A DNA stretch of 64,000 nucleotides, from the NCBI GenBank assembly GCA_026260175.1, contig JAKCWW010000448.1, forward strand, positions 47,584-111,583. Reading direction: 5' to 3'. Below, piece after piece: positions 46,498 to 58,200 of the stretch (position 1 is its first letter; the number at the start of each line of letters is the position of its first letter). The DNA comes from Reticulitermes lucifugus (taxonomy: Eukaryota > Arthropoda > Insecta > Blattodea > Rhinotermitidae). The notes beneath the pieces are model-generated. The model did no database searches. It was not told where the DNA came from and saw nothing but the letters and a program-made list of their open reading frames with translations. A program made the position numbers and the translations under genes.

Positions 46498-46758
46498 AAA
46501 TCAAACATTCAGCAGCTGAAAGAAGAAATCCGTGAGAAGCTTCCTGTCGTGCCCAACACGGGTACCCTGAGGCATAGTCACAAGAAGTCCCGCCCAGCGC
46601 CTCAGCCCCCGATGTCAACAAACGGCTCTGGTGGTAGCAGTGACCTCGAAATCAGAGACCCGTCTGAATTGCTGGTGGGGGTTCCAGCCACCTTGACCAC
46701 CCAGTGGCGACACCGTCCTCGTGTCCTCGTCTCTGGGTCCGTCAATTACGTTGCCAGT
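46498..46758 (+). CDS. ANKS1: ANKS1 orthologue, exon D (proline-rich linker, start of PTB)
   Basis: 87 codons, phase 0, acceptor TTTTCGCAG and donor GTAAGT. It begins with a charged helix (QQLKEEIREKLP), then a basic proline-rich patch SRPAPQPP (visible residues 371-378), a plausible SH3 ligand. From about residue 408 it enters the PTB domain with a strand containing Trp and ending VNYVAS, which continues as YLGS in the next exon. The NY...YLGS junction is the conserved first-strand motif of phosphotyrosine-binding domains. It lies 6.6 kb beyond exon C, in a repeat-filled intron. Confidence 0.88.
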
Positions 46759-47099
46759 GTAAGTAGAACAGAGCACACAGACACCTGTGCTGTTTGGTGT
46801 TTGAGATGTGTAAATGGGAGCAGTTAGGGCCACGTAGACTGCCAACTCAGTGAAGAAAAGCCCTTTTTGATAAAGTCATAGTCGCTCAGCTACTCATTTG
46901 GTACTCTGTTTTTAATGGGTGTGTGGTGTATTAATGACGCTTTCAGTAGTCACTCCGAATGGTAGGATGGAAAGGATGTTGAAGAAAGCGGCCGTGGCCT
47001 AATTTGATGAAATATCCAGGTATTTACCTGGAAGTATTGACGAATACCATAAGAAACCTGCGGAAACCCGGCCACCGGGTTTTATCCCAGGATCTTCCG

Positions 47100-47215
47100 A
47101 ATACGCAGTACAAATGCATATCATTACCGTGTTCATAATAGTCCGGCACAGGACCCTGTACTGAGCCAGATACATCCAATCAGTAGCATCCTCTCACCTC
47201 ATTTTTAAAACTTAT
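47100..47215 (-). repeat. LINE 3'-tail fragment
   Basis: Contains CATTACCGTGTTCATAATAG and CCTGTACTGAGCCAGATACA, the reverse of the LINE C-terminal codons seen elsewhere in the window. Confidence 0.5.
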
Positions 47216-47999
47216 TTTTTGGCTTCTCATCTACACCCTGGTCTTGCAAATGGTCTCTTGCCCCACACTATCTCACTGTGACTCAGTTTATCAGTTTGGC
47301 TTCTCCTTCGTTATCACCTTCTAAATTATCGTCGTGATCATGAGTCATAAGATTTACTACGTATGTCGTCAGCCATTTGTTCGTTGTATTTATTCATCCC
47401 GCATGTGTATCGTTATTATTCGCACTTTGACAGTGCGGTGTTAAGTGCTTGTAAACGAACAAGATTGTGTCAGTCCAGGTCCGAGGCCTTGTGAAGTGTT
47501 TCGTAACATGGTAATTTTTACGGTGAGGAGTTGTTATCACCTCGCCCAACCCCCGAGCTGGAGGACCCCCCCCCACCCACCCAGCTTGTCGGCTGTTCGT
47601 GACTGCTTACTCAATGTATTCGCAGCTACCCTCCATATCCGGAGGCCGTTCCTCCATCCGCAACCTGAGGACGCGCCATGCCGTGGTGACAGGGACCCAC
47701 TTGTCATGGAACTAAATGCACATTACTTTTCGTTATTACTGTATTACTATATTACTGTACATTAGTTGGTTTAATAAAATTGACTACATTCATCAGAACA
47801 ATGCACGGAATGAGCAGCCTGAAAATAGTACAGGTCTGTCCGACTTGACGGGAGGAGCGTCTGACACGCGTCTGAGTGCGCGCGGTACCAGTAGTATATT
47901 TCCAGGCGTTGCTTGCAGGCAGCATTTGTACATCCTTACGAATTTCTTTACATGTTTCTGGGGCGCTTTAGACAACCCCAAAATCACTTGACGTTTAGC

Positions 48000-48225
48000 A
48001 GTAGTATAGTGCCTTGCACCTCCTGGTTATCAGGCCCACACTCCGTGACAACGGACCTGCACTCTACGAGAGCAAGCCTGCACTCCGTTGAGTCAGAGAC
48101 ACTACTGACAATTATGTTTCCACTGACCACCACAAAATTTCAATCCGTCTGGGGTAAAGCAGCAGGAACGTGAAGCTGACCACTAGCATCCGTCTGTTAC
48201 AGCTACAGCAGTGTTTAGTTATATC
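48000..48225 (+). mobile_element. tRNA-derived SINE, family 2, 3' body fragment
   Basis: GGGGTAAAGCAGCAGGAACG and TGAAGCTGACCACTAGCATC match the family 2 3' body; the head is missing. Confidence 0.45.
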
Positions 48226-48299
48226 ATCCCTGCTCTAAAATGTAATTTTTGTATGTGTAAAACTTGGTCTCTCATGTTAAGGCAATAGGATATTCGAGA

Positions 48300-48680
48300 A
48301 CGATGGTTTGGAGGAGGGTATTTGGGTCTAAGAGGGCGGGGGCAAGAAGAGGTTGAAGAAAATAACGTAGTGAAGAGCTTCAAAGTTTGCACTCGTTAAA
48401 TATAATTAGAGTGACGATCAGGAAGGAGGATGAGATGGACGAGGTATGTGGCACGCATGAAGGAGAAGTGCGTACGCAGTTCTGCTCAGAGAATTTGAAT
48501 GGAAGCTAATTCTTGTAACACCTAAACGTAGGTGGTGGGATAATGTTACAATGGTTGTTTGATAAACAGGGTGGGACGATGCACACTAGATTGTCTAAGT
48601 CTAGAAAGAGTCCATTAGTGGGTTGTGCACACGAAAATTAACCATATGATTCCATAAAAGGCGAGGAATTTCTTAACTGT
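48300..48680 (+). pseudogene. Non-LTR C-terminal relic, plus strand
   Basis: WRRVFGSKRAG, then SEELQSLHSLNIIRVTIRK and RWW.NVTMVV-type remnants in shifting frames. Order and spacing match the same LINE C-terminus as 45950-46215. In the intron between exons D and E. Confidence 0.6.
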
Positions 48681-48882
48681 TTGAGCGACTATCAACTTTA
48701 TAAGTAGGACCCATTTCCATGAAGTTGTTCAGAAATGCGTCGGACCTATGCGTCCACTTCCCACACGTGTTAATAGCTTGGTATATTATTGATTCCATAT
48801 CCTAACATTAATATTTGTTACACCAGTTTTACTTGCTTGCAAACTTGTTAGAAAGTGTGTCATCTTATTTTGATCATGATAG

Positions 48883-49047
48883 TACCTGGGCTCAACTGTT
48901 GTCAAAGAGCTCAGAGGAACAGAGTCTACCAAGAAGTCCATTCAGAAGCTGAAGAAGTCATCTTCCACCAGAGATGCCAAGGCGACCCCTGACATCATAC
49001 TGGCCATATCATACCGCGGCGTTAAATTCCTCAACGCAATCACCAAG
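48883..49047 (+). CDS. ANKS1: ANKS1 orthologue, exon E (PTB domain, central part)
   Basis: 55 codons, phase 0. It starts YLGSTVVKELRGTEST, the strongest family signature in the window: YLGS...L.GTEST is shared by ANKS1A and ANKS1B PTB domains. It ends with IILAISYRGVKFLNAITK, a PTB strand pair. The acceptor (ATCATGATAG) lacks a good pyrimidine tract, so this is the weakest splice site of the gene; the donor is GTATGT. PTB domains bind NPxY-type peptides, and in mammalian Odin this domain contacts phosphorylated receptors. Confidence 0.92.
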
Positions 49048-49254
49048 GTATGTAAGATATGTGTTTTATATTTTATATTTTATATTACACAAAGTAAGAT
49101 ATGTACTTCAGTCGTATTTCCCACGCTGATTTTCCATCTGGTTGCTGTCTTGTGGTCATGATGGTTTTGCAAGAAGAATGCTGTAATATATTTATAAATA
49201 AAGAAGTCTTCAGATAAGAGTATTCTGGGATGTGATGTGATGTAGTCGGAGATA

Positions 49255-49325
49255 AGTACCAACATTTCAGGGAACCTGCTGCCTCCGTCTTCAGGCTACC
49301 CTGAAGGCGGAGGTTACTGTAAAAA
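49255..49325. repeat. Inverted pair of CTGAAG-signature repeats
   Basis: CCTCCGTCTTCAGG and CCTGAAGGCGGAGG face each other around a short spacer. The left unit, read on the minus strand, has CTGAAGA, a GGAGGCAGCAGG stem II and GAAATGTTGGTA, a degenerate member of the hammerhead-like repeat class. Located in the intron between exons E and F. Confidence 0.5.
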
Positions 49326-49404
49326 CCTCAAGTTTCATGTAAATGTTTGCTTGCTTACGTTTCAAACAATTACATATGAACAGACACATTTTTATTACCC
49401 GTAA

Positions 49405-49750
49405 GTCATTTTGGGGCCTTCGCAAATAAAACTTGCACAAATGCGCTTGTTTTAATTTGACAGGTATGTCTGCCTGCATGGAAATTTTGCCAAACAGGTC
49501 TGCACATTAAAATTGTGGTTAAAATCGAAGAACAGTAATGGGCGCTGTATGAAGGCCTATGTAGATGCGTATCTGTGCGTTTCTCAAGGGCAGATCTTTT
49601 AGACATTTACGGAAGGAAGGAATATTTGAAACAGAAGTTGAGGCGAAAGTGAAACACATATTTCATGTCCAGTGCACTTTCTTAATTACTCTAATGATTT
49701 CCTAGAGAATTTAAAGTGCTCGAACGCCTAGAATTGTTCGCTATCGTGCC
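49405..49750 (-). repeat. Family D related repeat
   Basis: GGGGCCTTCGCAAATAAAAC, GTTAAAATCGAAGAACAG, ATTTGAAACAGAAGTTGAGG. In the intron between exons E and F. Confidence 0.5.
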
Positions 49751-49939
49751 TCTTCAAAAATTTTTCGCCCTCTAGCTGAAATGCAGACATGCAGAACGAA
49801 CGCATGTTCACCTGTTTTCTGTCACAGTAGTACAGATACGCATAGGTTCTTCGAATGAGGCATTATGTGAAGTCTGGTACTTGAAGACCTGCTTTCACTT
49901 GTAATGTTTACCCGATCTTCGCCTGATGATCGTTCTCAG

Positions 49940-50077
49940 GAACTGGTTTGTGAACACGAGATACGTAACATCCACTGTGCCTGCCAGGACGCTGACGACC
50001 TCACTCACTTCGCATACATCACCAAGGACCACACCAGTAAGAGTCACTACTGCCACGTGTTCTGCGTTCACACCATG
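49940..50077 (+). CDS. ANKS1: ANKS1 orthologue, exon F (PTB domain)
   Basis: 46 codons, phase 0, acceptor GTTCTCAG and donor GTACGT. The peptide ELVCEHEIRNIHCACQDADD followed by LTHFAYITKD and HYCHVF matches the conserved PTB core strands of the ANKS1 family (EHEIRNI, FAYITKD and YCHVF are recognisable). The reading frame stays open upstream to 49904, but the splice acceptor and phase set the exon start at 49940. Confidence 0.92.
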
Positions 50078-50224
50078 GTACGTGACCTCTTAGCATCTTA
50101 CGGATTCCATGTACATTACTTTTATATATCGCTTTACAGACGATTCTTAATGACTGTGCACCGTTACAGTTTAGCGGCTCATGGTGGCCAGTACCTCCTT
50201 GGTGCATAGACCTCCTTGGGATGC

Positions 50225-50350
50225 TAGCAGTCGCTCATTTGGTCAAGAAAGTCCCCGCCCGTATGGAACATAAAGATTCTTTGCCATACTCACAACAGCT
50301 CCCCACTGGACCCTGTCCTGAGCCATATTAATCCATCCCACACGTCCGCA
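50225..50350 (-). repeat. LINE 3'-tail fragment
   Basis: AGTCGCTCATTTGGTCAAGA, then CCCTGTCCTGAGCCATATTA; same layout as 38672-38800. In the intron between exons F and G. Confidence 0.55.
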
Positions 50351-51117
50351 CTAAGTTTTTATAAGATACAGATACATGCAGTCTTGTCATTTACGCATTT
50401 TTCTGCCCAATGGACTATTCCGTTCAAGTGTAAAACCTAGAAGGAAAGAAGCGCGTGGGAAGTGAAGGATGTTGACTTGCCTACCAGCGCTCGTCCTGAA
50501 TCGTATTCCTTAAAAATCCGCTATCAAATTTTTCTTTCACGTAACAGAAGAGGTGAAATTCAACACATCGATCGGTCTTATAGGAACAGGTCTGGAAGTC
50601 TATTCCGCCAGTTTTTATTCGTTCTTTTAAAAACTAAGCTACACGTAGAGTACCTTGTGTAGAGGTCATGTCTGTCCGTCTGTCTGTCTGTATATGACTT
50701 AGCGTCGGCGTCTAACCAGCGGGACAGATTATATTAATTCGATGTGGGAGACCGCCACGAAAAAGTGTTGGATTGTTGATTTTCAGTCCTTTTTCCCCCG
50801 TAATGAAGTTCACTTTACTTGAAGCCATACGTGGATAACACTCAGTTAAGCGTAATAAACTACAAGGAACGCCGTTGACAGTACTGTTGCGTACATTTCC
50901 AATTTTCTAACGCAGAATCACAATTGTATAATTTTTCAATCGAGGGAGTGTCTTATTATGCGAAAGGTTGATACGTAGTGAACTGTTTTAATCATTTTCT
51001 TTTGCTTATTAATTTATAATTTCATCAGGTTTCGCAGTAAATATAAATGTCTAGTAGGTTATAACCTACAAAATGTTATATGAACATAAACGCTGAAGAC
51101 GCCTTTTTTGCTTGCAG

Positions 51118-51537
51118 GACCAGGCTACAGAAGTTATTCTCACTTTAGGGCAAGCTTTCGAAGTAGCTTACCAGATGGCACTACGAGACCAGTTTGCTGG
51201 CAGTCGTGGGGGTAGCAACAACAATGGAGGTTGCCATGTGCGATCACAGTCAGCGACTCATATCCTCACAGCGCCAAGCGTATCTCAGCCAGGGACCAAC
51301 ACTTCCGGTCAAAGCAATCACTTCCGTTCACTCTCTGTCAATGAGATCAAAGTTAATGGTCAAGATAATACCAGAGACCTGTCTCCTCCACAGCAGGTGT
51401 CACCTAGCCATAAGGAAGTCCATGATGATGGACAGAACAACCCGACCACTGGAGATGAAGCAACGGATGTGAGACCTGAAGCTTCAAAAGGGAATCAGGT
51501 GTCCCATACGCCCATTGTTGTTTCAGAAGAACTCTAA
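51118..51537 (+). CDS. ANKS1: ANKS1 orthologue, terminal coding exon G (PTB C-terminal helix and tail)
   Basis: The acceptor is TTTTGCTTGCAG; 139 codons then TAA at 51535-51537. The first 25 residues (EVILTLGQAFEVAYQMAL) are the C-terminal helix of the PTB domain, the groove-lining helix found in all ANKS1 and Dab-like PTBs. The remaining 114 residues are low-complexity, rich in Ser/Asn/Gln/Thr with no recognised domain. They end IVVSEEL, a possible but unproven PDZ-type terminus. The total visible coding sequence is 2006 nt in seven exons. Confidence 0.93.
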   Translation, partial: DQATEVILTLGQAFEVAYQMALRDQFAGSRGGSNNNGGCHVRSQSATHILTAPSVSQPGTNTSGQSNHFRSLSVNEIKVNGQDNTRDLSPPQQVSPSHKEVHDDGQNNPTTGDEATDVRPEASKGNQVSHTPIVVSEEL

Positions 51538-51790
51538 CTAGCAGTGCTGAAACACGATATACGAGTATGTTTGGGAGATTCCGATTGTAAAGTTTCGTTT
51601 CCCTACATAAGCCAAGTGACCGTGTCTCGAATTATCAGCGTGCTAAACAACTCACCAGTGAATGATTTTGATGAACGTTGTTCACAGTCGTATTACCTTT
51701 GACGTTGCTTTAAAAGGAAAAAAGAGGGATCTAATCGGAAGGGTCCGTTATATTTAGTTGTAATCATTGAACTTTTGCGGAAGGTGGAAT
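51538..51790 (+). other. Probable start of the ANKS1 3' UTR
   Basis: Non-coding sequence directly after the TAA. No AATAAA occurs before a dispersed repeat begins near 51780. The first AATAAA hexamers on this strand are at 52158-52163 (inside a repeat) and 53954-53959. The true transcript end cannot be set from sequence alone. Confidence 0.4.
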
Positions 51791-52215
51791 CACAGCCAAT
51801 TTCCGAAACGTGTTTTGGCGCTTTCACAACGAAAATTTCCAAAGATGCGTCTCTTTGTCTCGCCATGTCTGTCTGTTTGTCCGCATGTAACAACTCGAAA
51901 ACTGGTGAGCGGATTTTCCTGAAATTTGATGTTGCTGTTTTACTAAAATTTTTATTTACACATTCCAATTTTTGTTAAAATCGGACAACAATAACGGACA
52001 TTTCACATGAAGACCGCGCGCATTTCGAGCGTAACTTGCAAAGTGCTCATCGGAGCAAAAATATTTGGAAGAAACGTTGTAGAGAAAAATGAATACACTA
52101 TCTGTATGTGGGATACTGCATGTTTCCCATGACTTTTACGGTTGTCGGCATACGTTGAATAAAGTGAGCGAGCGTTTCAAAGTTATGATGTTATGCGTAC
52201 AGCTAGACCGCAATT
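51790..52215 (-). repeat. Family D related repeat in the ANKS1 downstream region
   Basis: GGCGCTTTCACAACGAAAAT, TGTCTGTCTGTTTGTCCG, GTTAAAATCGGACAACAATA. May form part of the 3' UTR if transcription continues past 51790. Confidence 0.52.
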
Positions 52216-52684
52216 AATGTCGAAGGTATTAGAACTAACGCACAGGTATGTCAAAGACTATTCCCATACTATTCACTAAAATTTCTGTCCATCAAAAATT
52301 TGTTTTCGTGTCTGAAGTAAGGCATTGTACTATTCATAACGGAATTTTACCAAAACAAATTTCAAAACGTCAGATTTTACGTCCAGTTTTACTGTTACGA
52401 CTCTAGCGTTTTCTGTGAATGTTGAAATGTCTCTGTTGCAGAATTCTGATGTTTGTTCGGTTGTGGAATTTCATTATCAGCACCGAATTTATAAGACACG
52501 CTCGGTTTTGGGGGTTCCTTTCCTTGAATTATATGTAAGTATCCCAGGTAAACCCAGTTTTTAAATGGTGTAACCCTACTTTGAAGAACGCTGAATTTAG
52601 AGAAACTGTTCATAGTTATGATCTCATGCATACTTCCACTTGGCAACGTTATTTTGAAATGGCAGCTAAGTTGTTACTTGTTTA

Positions 52685-52895
52685 ATCACTTAACACTTTA
52701 AAGCACGGTAGTTACTGTATATCGCGCGTGCAATAATATTAAGAATCTTCCCATTTTGCCCATACAGTGTATTCACGTGTTTCATATAATTCTCATAGTA
52801 AGCAGCTGTTATTTATATAAATGCATTAATCGATTTATCTTTGTAATGGAGGCGCAGTGTGTGTCCTGTAAGGTGGGAAGTAAAGTTTGATATCG
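52685..52895 (+). repeat. MEAQ repeat, nearly full length
   Basis: CACTTTAAAGCACGGTAGTT, TTCATATAATTCTCATAGTA, GTAATGGAGGCGCAGTGTGT. One of the longest copies. Confidence 0.65.
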
Positions 52896-53329
52896 TATTT
52901 ACTCCAATTTAAAGCTTGACGGTTAGGGTTCACATACTTGAACTCTGGACTGCTGGCTAGAAGTGAGTATCAGTGCGGAAGGTTCAGCGACCGGCCAACT
53001 CGACAGTTATTTTCCGCGGTTTTCCTCAGTCGTAGAACAGATGCTCAGTTGGCACTGGAATTACACCTCGCACTGCATACTTCTCGTGCAACTGTCGCAG
53101 TGATAGTAACAAAGTTCTGCCAAAATACAGCAACTGCTCAGCTTTATTCCACTGCCGCATGCTCAAAACAGTTCATTTTCCATCGCCTTATTTATTTCCT
53201 TCACTTCCCAGCACTTTACGTTGCCGTTAATCTGCATTTACCATAAGGACAGGCGGGCAGTGTGTGGCCACGTCCCTCTTCTTTATCTGTTTCTTTATTC
53301 CTTCTTTTCGGGCTTTAAAGGGTTAAATT

Positions 53330-54870
53330 ATTGTACTCTGTATGTAAATAACGTACGTTTGCCACCGTGGGGCTATAGGGACGGTGTTTATAGATAAATG
53401 AAGAATGGTGTGTGGGGAACAAATAAGTACGAGTAATATTTGTATAATTCCTTACCAGTTTTACAGATAAAACTTTGCGCACATCGTTTACCGATAAATA
53501 TCGTCTTAAAATCTAGCACAAGCAGGATATGATTTTGTTTGCAGTTTGTTAATTAGTGATAAAATTATACATTTTACAGGTCACATATTGTATGAAAATA
53601 TTTATGTGTGGAACTGAAAGGTAACTTTCCATACTGTACTGTATTCGAATTATTAGCCTGTAGATCGCGACACTTTTGCCGAGATTGTATATACATGTAT
53701 ATATGAACGAAATATTGTGCCATTTCTTGTTTTTTTTTTTTGCAGCCGCCCTCGTCAGATTACTGTCGATTTTGCTTTAAATGAATGTGGTAACCATATC
53801 TTATTTGCAGCACGACAATTGCGCGTGTGTTCCACAGTCATCTTCAACATTTGTATGTAGATGACTCCATAATGACCGATTGGCAAGTACTGCGGTATGG
53901 TTTTTGGATGAGATTCCAATCGTCGTTCTCAACCATAATGTTCTAAGTACATGAATAAACACTTAACGTTTTATTTTGAATGTTATTCCTTCGTTACGAT
54001 ATTTACACGGAAGGCAACGACATCCCGGACGAAGAACGAGTATACTTCTAGTTGTTCCAAATGAAGTATGAATACTGTGCATCAGTTACGGCACTGTAGT
54101 TAATATTTTATTTGCATTTCACGTGTTCCCGCAGTAGGATGGGGTACACAAAGCGGGAAGGGTAGTGGACGAAATGGCCAGTAGGTAATCTAGAATTGTG
54201 GGCGTTTTTCATTTCTTTTGGAATCACCGGGCGTAATGTTAACACAGGATGTCAGACATGTTTGCATTTTTACTTAAAATGTAAATATGATAGTTGTAAA
54301 CTAATATTTCTAATGGAGAAAAATGGCTTTTAATCTGTGTCTTTGTTCTCTTTGTTACGTTTTTTAATTATGTAGAGTGTTTTCTGACGCATTTTGTCCA
54401 AACACTGCAATGTTGAAATTTGGAGGACCGCTATATTACGTAGCTGGTTCCTCTGCTAGCCATCGTTTAGGATCAAAGTTTCATTATTCTTGTTCTCAGA
54501 ATTTTATTAATACCTCAAGTGAAAGTGTTACTGTGCTTAATTCAACATCACTCTGTGAAGACGCATGTTGAATGCAGGTTAGATCCAGGCGTTCTTAACC
54601 TCGGCGCAAGATATAGGTAGTGGTTAGCTTCACTCCCAGTTCCGATTTAATAGGAGGCTGAGCAAATTTGAGAGCTGATTTAGGTGCTGTAAGCAGTACA
54701 AAATATTCTGTCCCTGCCAGGGGTCTAACCCTGGTGATCCATCCCGTGGCCAGTCACTTTACTCACTTTTTTTCTAAAATGCTTTATTCATCAAACCTCA
54801 TTGCCTTGTACACACATCTGACAGTTTTTTTACACTTTTCTAATTGGCCCAAACACAAGCTCTTTCAAAG
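53330..54870. other. Intergenic AT-rich sequence
   Basis: Contains a T run at 53731-53744 and an AATAAA at 53954-53959. Possibly distal 3' UTR; no gene recognised. Confidence 0.4.
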
Positions 54871-54877
54871 ATTCCCC

Positions 54878-55905
54878 CTAGACTCTACCTGCTGTTCCTG
54901 TAATGTCACTAACTCTGCATGCATACACTCGTGTAGTTCCCATAGGTTGCCGTCCGTCCGTTTTGGCTATCTTACATGTCTTCCACCTAGCTCTTCGCAG
55001 AAAGTCCGTATAATCTTGAAACATTAGCACAGTCTTACCGGTGATGGTATAGTGTACCATGTGTCTAGGAGCCACAATACCGCATTATGCTTCTGCTGAG
55101 GCCATAGAAGCAAATTTCGGGGAAAAAATCAGCCACTGGTTGGGAATATACCCGGGATCAGTTCGCATCATCATCGCCACTCTCAGTCGCGTCCAGGACC
55201 AGATCTCGGCAGACGTCCAACATGGATAAGAATATCCATTTTTGCACATTCCACACGTGTCGACCTCCTGGAGGTGTAGCTTGTGGAGCGTAATCTGCGT
55301 CGGAATGATGTGTAACACTCGATACCATGTCAATCTAATAGCATTCTATAGAAAAGTTTGGCTAACATTATCCCACACCCTGCGCCAATCAGGGGACGGA
55401 TTGATCAGTGGAATTTACATCGGTGGAAGTTGACGCACCTCTGGCCTCACCCCCCTCAGAGTACTACAAATCCGACGCTTGATTAAGCGTGAAGATTCAT
55501 CTGCTTTTGAGTGTATATTGTAACTCCGTTCACTAAGAAGTATTCATCCGTGTATATTCAAATTTACGAGGAATAACCTGCAAGATGGGCGGGTTTTCCA
55601 TCGCCACAAACTCCGTCCAAGCCGCAAACCGGTTGGCCATAAGTGACTCCATTCCCGCTGTATTGGCGCCAGGCTGGCACTGGAAACAGTGTTAAACTTT
55701 TAGCAGCAATATGAATCAGACCAGTTCCACCCCCTTGCACCTGCCTTTGAAGCGTAGAAACTAGAACGCGAAATACCTCCCCTTGCCATAGTAACCACAA
55801 CATTTCCATTGTTACAGTTCGCGTCACATTCTTAGGAATGGGGAGAACATCTGCCATATGCCAGAGTTTAGAGAGAAGGAAGGTATGCACGAATGTCGTA
55901 AACAT
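54878..55905 (-). pseudogene. LINE reverse transcriptase 3' region
   Basis: Read on the minus strand. 55905-55700 gives FLLSKLWHMADVLPIPKNVT, then a WLLWQGEVFRVLVSTLQR block, the region following the RT domain of several LINE clades. 55333-55085 gives HIIPTQITLHKLHLQEVDTC, then CGMC, then WSWTRLRVAMMMRTDPGYIP. 55075-54878 gives DYTDFLRRARWKTCK. The order is correct for one element; frameshifts break the frame. The cysteine-containing block resembles a zinc-binding tail. Clade not assigned. Confidence 0.72.
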
Positions 55906-56127
55906 AAGGTTTGATGATAAGTCTCACGCGCCAGATATTATGTCCTCTGCGTCACCGCCATTGTCTACCCAGCCGATGTTGCAAAGTGCACTCCAAGTAT
56001 CTTCGTCGCCTGCCGATATGGCATGCCCATTATAGTCCTACCGGTACTGAAGTCGTTTTTTGAATATTCCCGTAGCATGCTGAACGTGATAAACGGCCAA
56101 ACGCTGCAGAGAGGTCCAAGTGGGCTC

Positions 56128-56215
56128 ACAGTACCGGTCAAAATCTTAATACCGGTATTTCAGTATTTTTTATTTATGAAACCGGGATACCGGTATTAAT
56201 ACCGGTATTCCAAAA
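56128..56215 (+). repeat. ACCGGTATT subterminal cluster, possible hAT end
   Basis: Begins CAGTACCGGTC and contains four further ACCGGTATT-like words in alternating orientation. Such subterminal repeats are typical of hAT ends. The opposite end was not found. Confidence 0.42.
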
Positions 56216-57239
56216 ACAAACATTTTTCTCAAATTGTGAAGACAATTAGGTGCAATGACAAGGAAAAAACAAATAATTACTTGAATTCATGTTTTAAATG
56301 AAACGTTTATTACAATAATAAATATTCTGACAAAAAATTATTAAAAATACACTTATACTTAAAGGATTAGGGCACGATGTCCTTCGGTATTCAGATGACG
56401 GAATGCGCGTCTCTATCTATCGAAACAACCCATATTCCGTTACAAACCTTGTATCAGTAGTGCTGGGACCAAAATTATTCCTACATACTGTATCTGTAAC
56501 CTCACCAAAACGGGCTAGGGCATATTGAACCTCATTTTATGGTAATTCAGGGAGCAAAGTAGACACCCTTATGCATCAGAAGCCCCAAACCCCCCATACT
56601 GACACGTACTACGGATCGCTCGCCCTTAGAATGGTTATACCTAAAGGTCCCGTTTCAATGGGTGACAGTGTCTATTGCCTTCTGTGGATCTACAGATTTT
56701 ATGAACACGTGCCTTCGAATCCCGTCTATTTAAATCATTATGATATCCTGTTCTTCTAATTTCAAATCTGAGTACACCCATTCGTGAATTTAAAAAGCTG
56801 TAACGCGTGGACTGTTAAGCACGCACTGTCGTGTTTATCCACTCGCCCGTCGCTGCAGATATTCTCAAGACACTACACACAACGAGCCACCCCACCTAAC
56901 TAAGCACACGTCCACTCCACTCGCTTACTCATTTGTGATTGTGCTGCGGCGTGTTTAGGCATAGGCAGTAGTGTTTACTTGAATTAAGCGATACAGAATA
57001 ATTAACGAATAAGTCAGCGCACCGCCTGCATTGTAACCGGTTTGAATCGAAATAATCTTCAAAGGCTGGACTTTCCGGCATTGTATCAATTTTACTTTCG
57101 TCACCTGTAATGAATGTTATGTAATGCCGGTACAGTCGGCTGCAGAAGATAACGGTAAAGTGTAACGTTTGGTCATTGAACACTAATTCACCCATTAGTG
57201 CGCAGTGTTATGTACGAGTAGGCTATACCACGTAGTTTA

Positions 57240-57405
57240 ACAACAAAAAGTACTTCGTTTTGCCCACACAAAGTTATCATGTGTTTCTTTTCATTATCAC
57301 AGCAAATTGCTGTTTCCGTAAGCAGCATGAGCCGGTTGGTCTTTGTAATTCAGGCGCCATGTGTTCTTTGTGAGCTAGGGACTTAATTTGTATGTGTTAC
57401 TGAAA
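57240..57405 (+). repeat. MEAQ repeat
   Basis: GCCCACACAAAGTTATCATG, GAGCCGGTTGGTCTTTGTAA, TTCAGGCGCCATGTGTTCTT. Confidence 0.62.
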
Positions 57406-57409
57406 TGAA

Positions 57410-58200
57410 CTGCAGGCTTAAAAGAGTTGTTACTTGTCATCCAGTCCGCGGTATATTACTGTAGACACCCTTCATTACATATCTTATTGCCCTCGCTGCG
57501 TATACAGTATATATAACATTCACGAAAAGGATTACGAACAAGTGGGTGAAGTGTATTGTAAAGCGATGGCTTGTAAGAACACTGTGAGAAGAAGGACCTA
57601 TTGTAGGGTAAATCTGTCCAGTTTTGACGCGCTAATTTCTTGTTGGAGACGCAGTTAGGTCTATGATAGTTTTAACGGTTATCCATAGACGTGTTATGAC
57701 TTCATTATAGAGCCATCTGTGGAGAGCTGCTGATTCCATTATGAAGCCATCTATGGACAGATGTTAAAATTAATTGTGGAAAGGGCACCACACATCGAGG
57801 CGCTTTTTAAGAGTGTTACGCCACATTGTGTTGTTGCGTAATTGAATAGGATTAATGAAACTTTACTTTTCAGTAATTTAAACACTACGTCTAGAGTAGG
57901 GATAATGACAGTATTGTATTAATCATCCATTTGACTTGTGTTGTAATAGCCACATGAATATTTACGTAGCTGAAACTTCGCCTGTTTATACCAACCATAA
58001 TGGATCTTAATTACGCATGTACATTATAAGTAATTTTTCAACCCAACATTTGCTAGTCCGAGTGTTGTACATTTTCATTCCTTTCAATGAGTGACACCAC
58101 TGCTATGAATTGTACAATTTAGACATATAAATGAGATATCTGTATATTTTTAATGATGTAGTTGGTTAGTAGTAAATTTAAGGTAGGATTATGATCTCAA
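57410..58200. other. No gene recognised
   Basis: Short frames only. A hAT-like end (CAGGGGTTGGCA...GGGGCCGGAT) begins at 58204. Confidence 0.45.
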
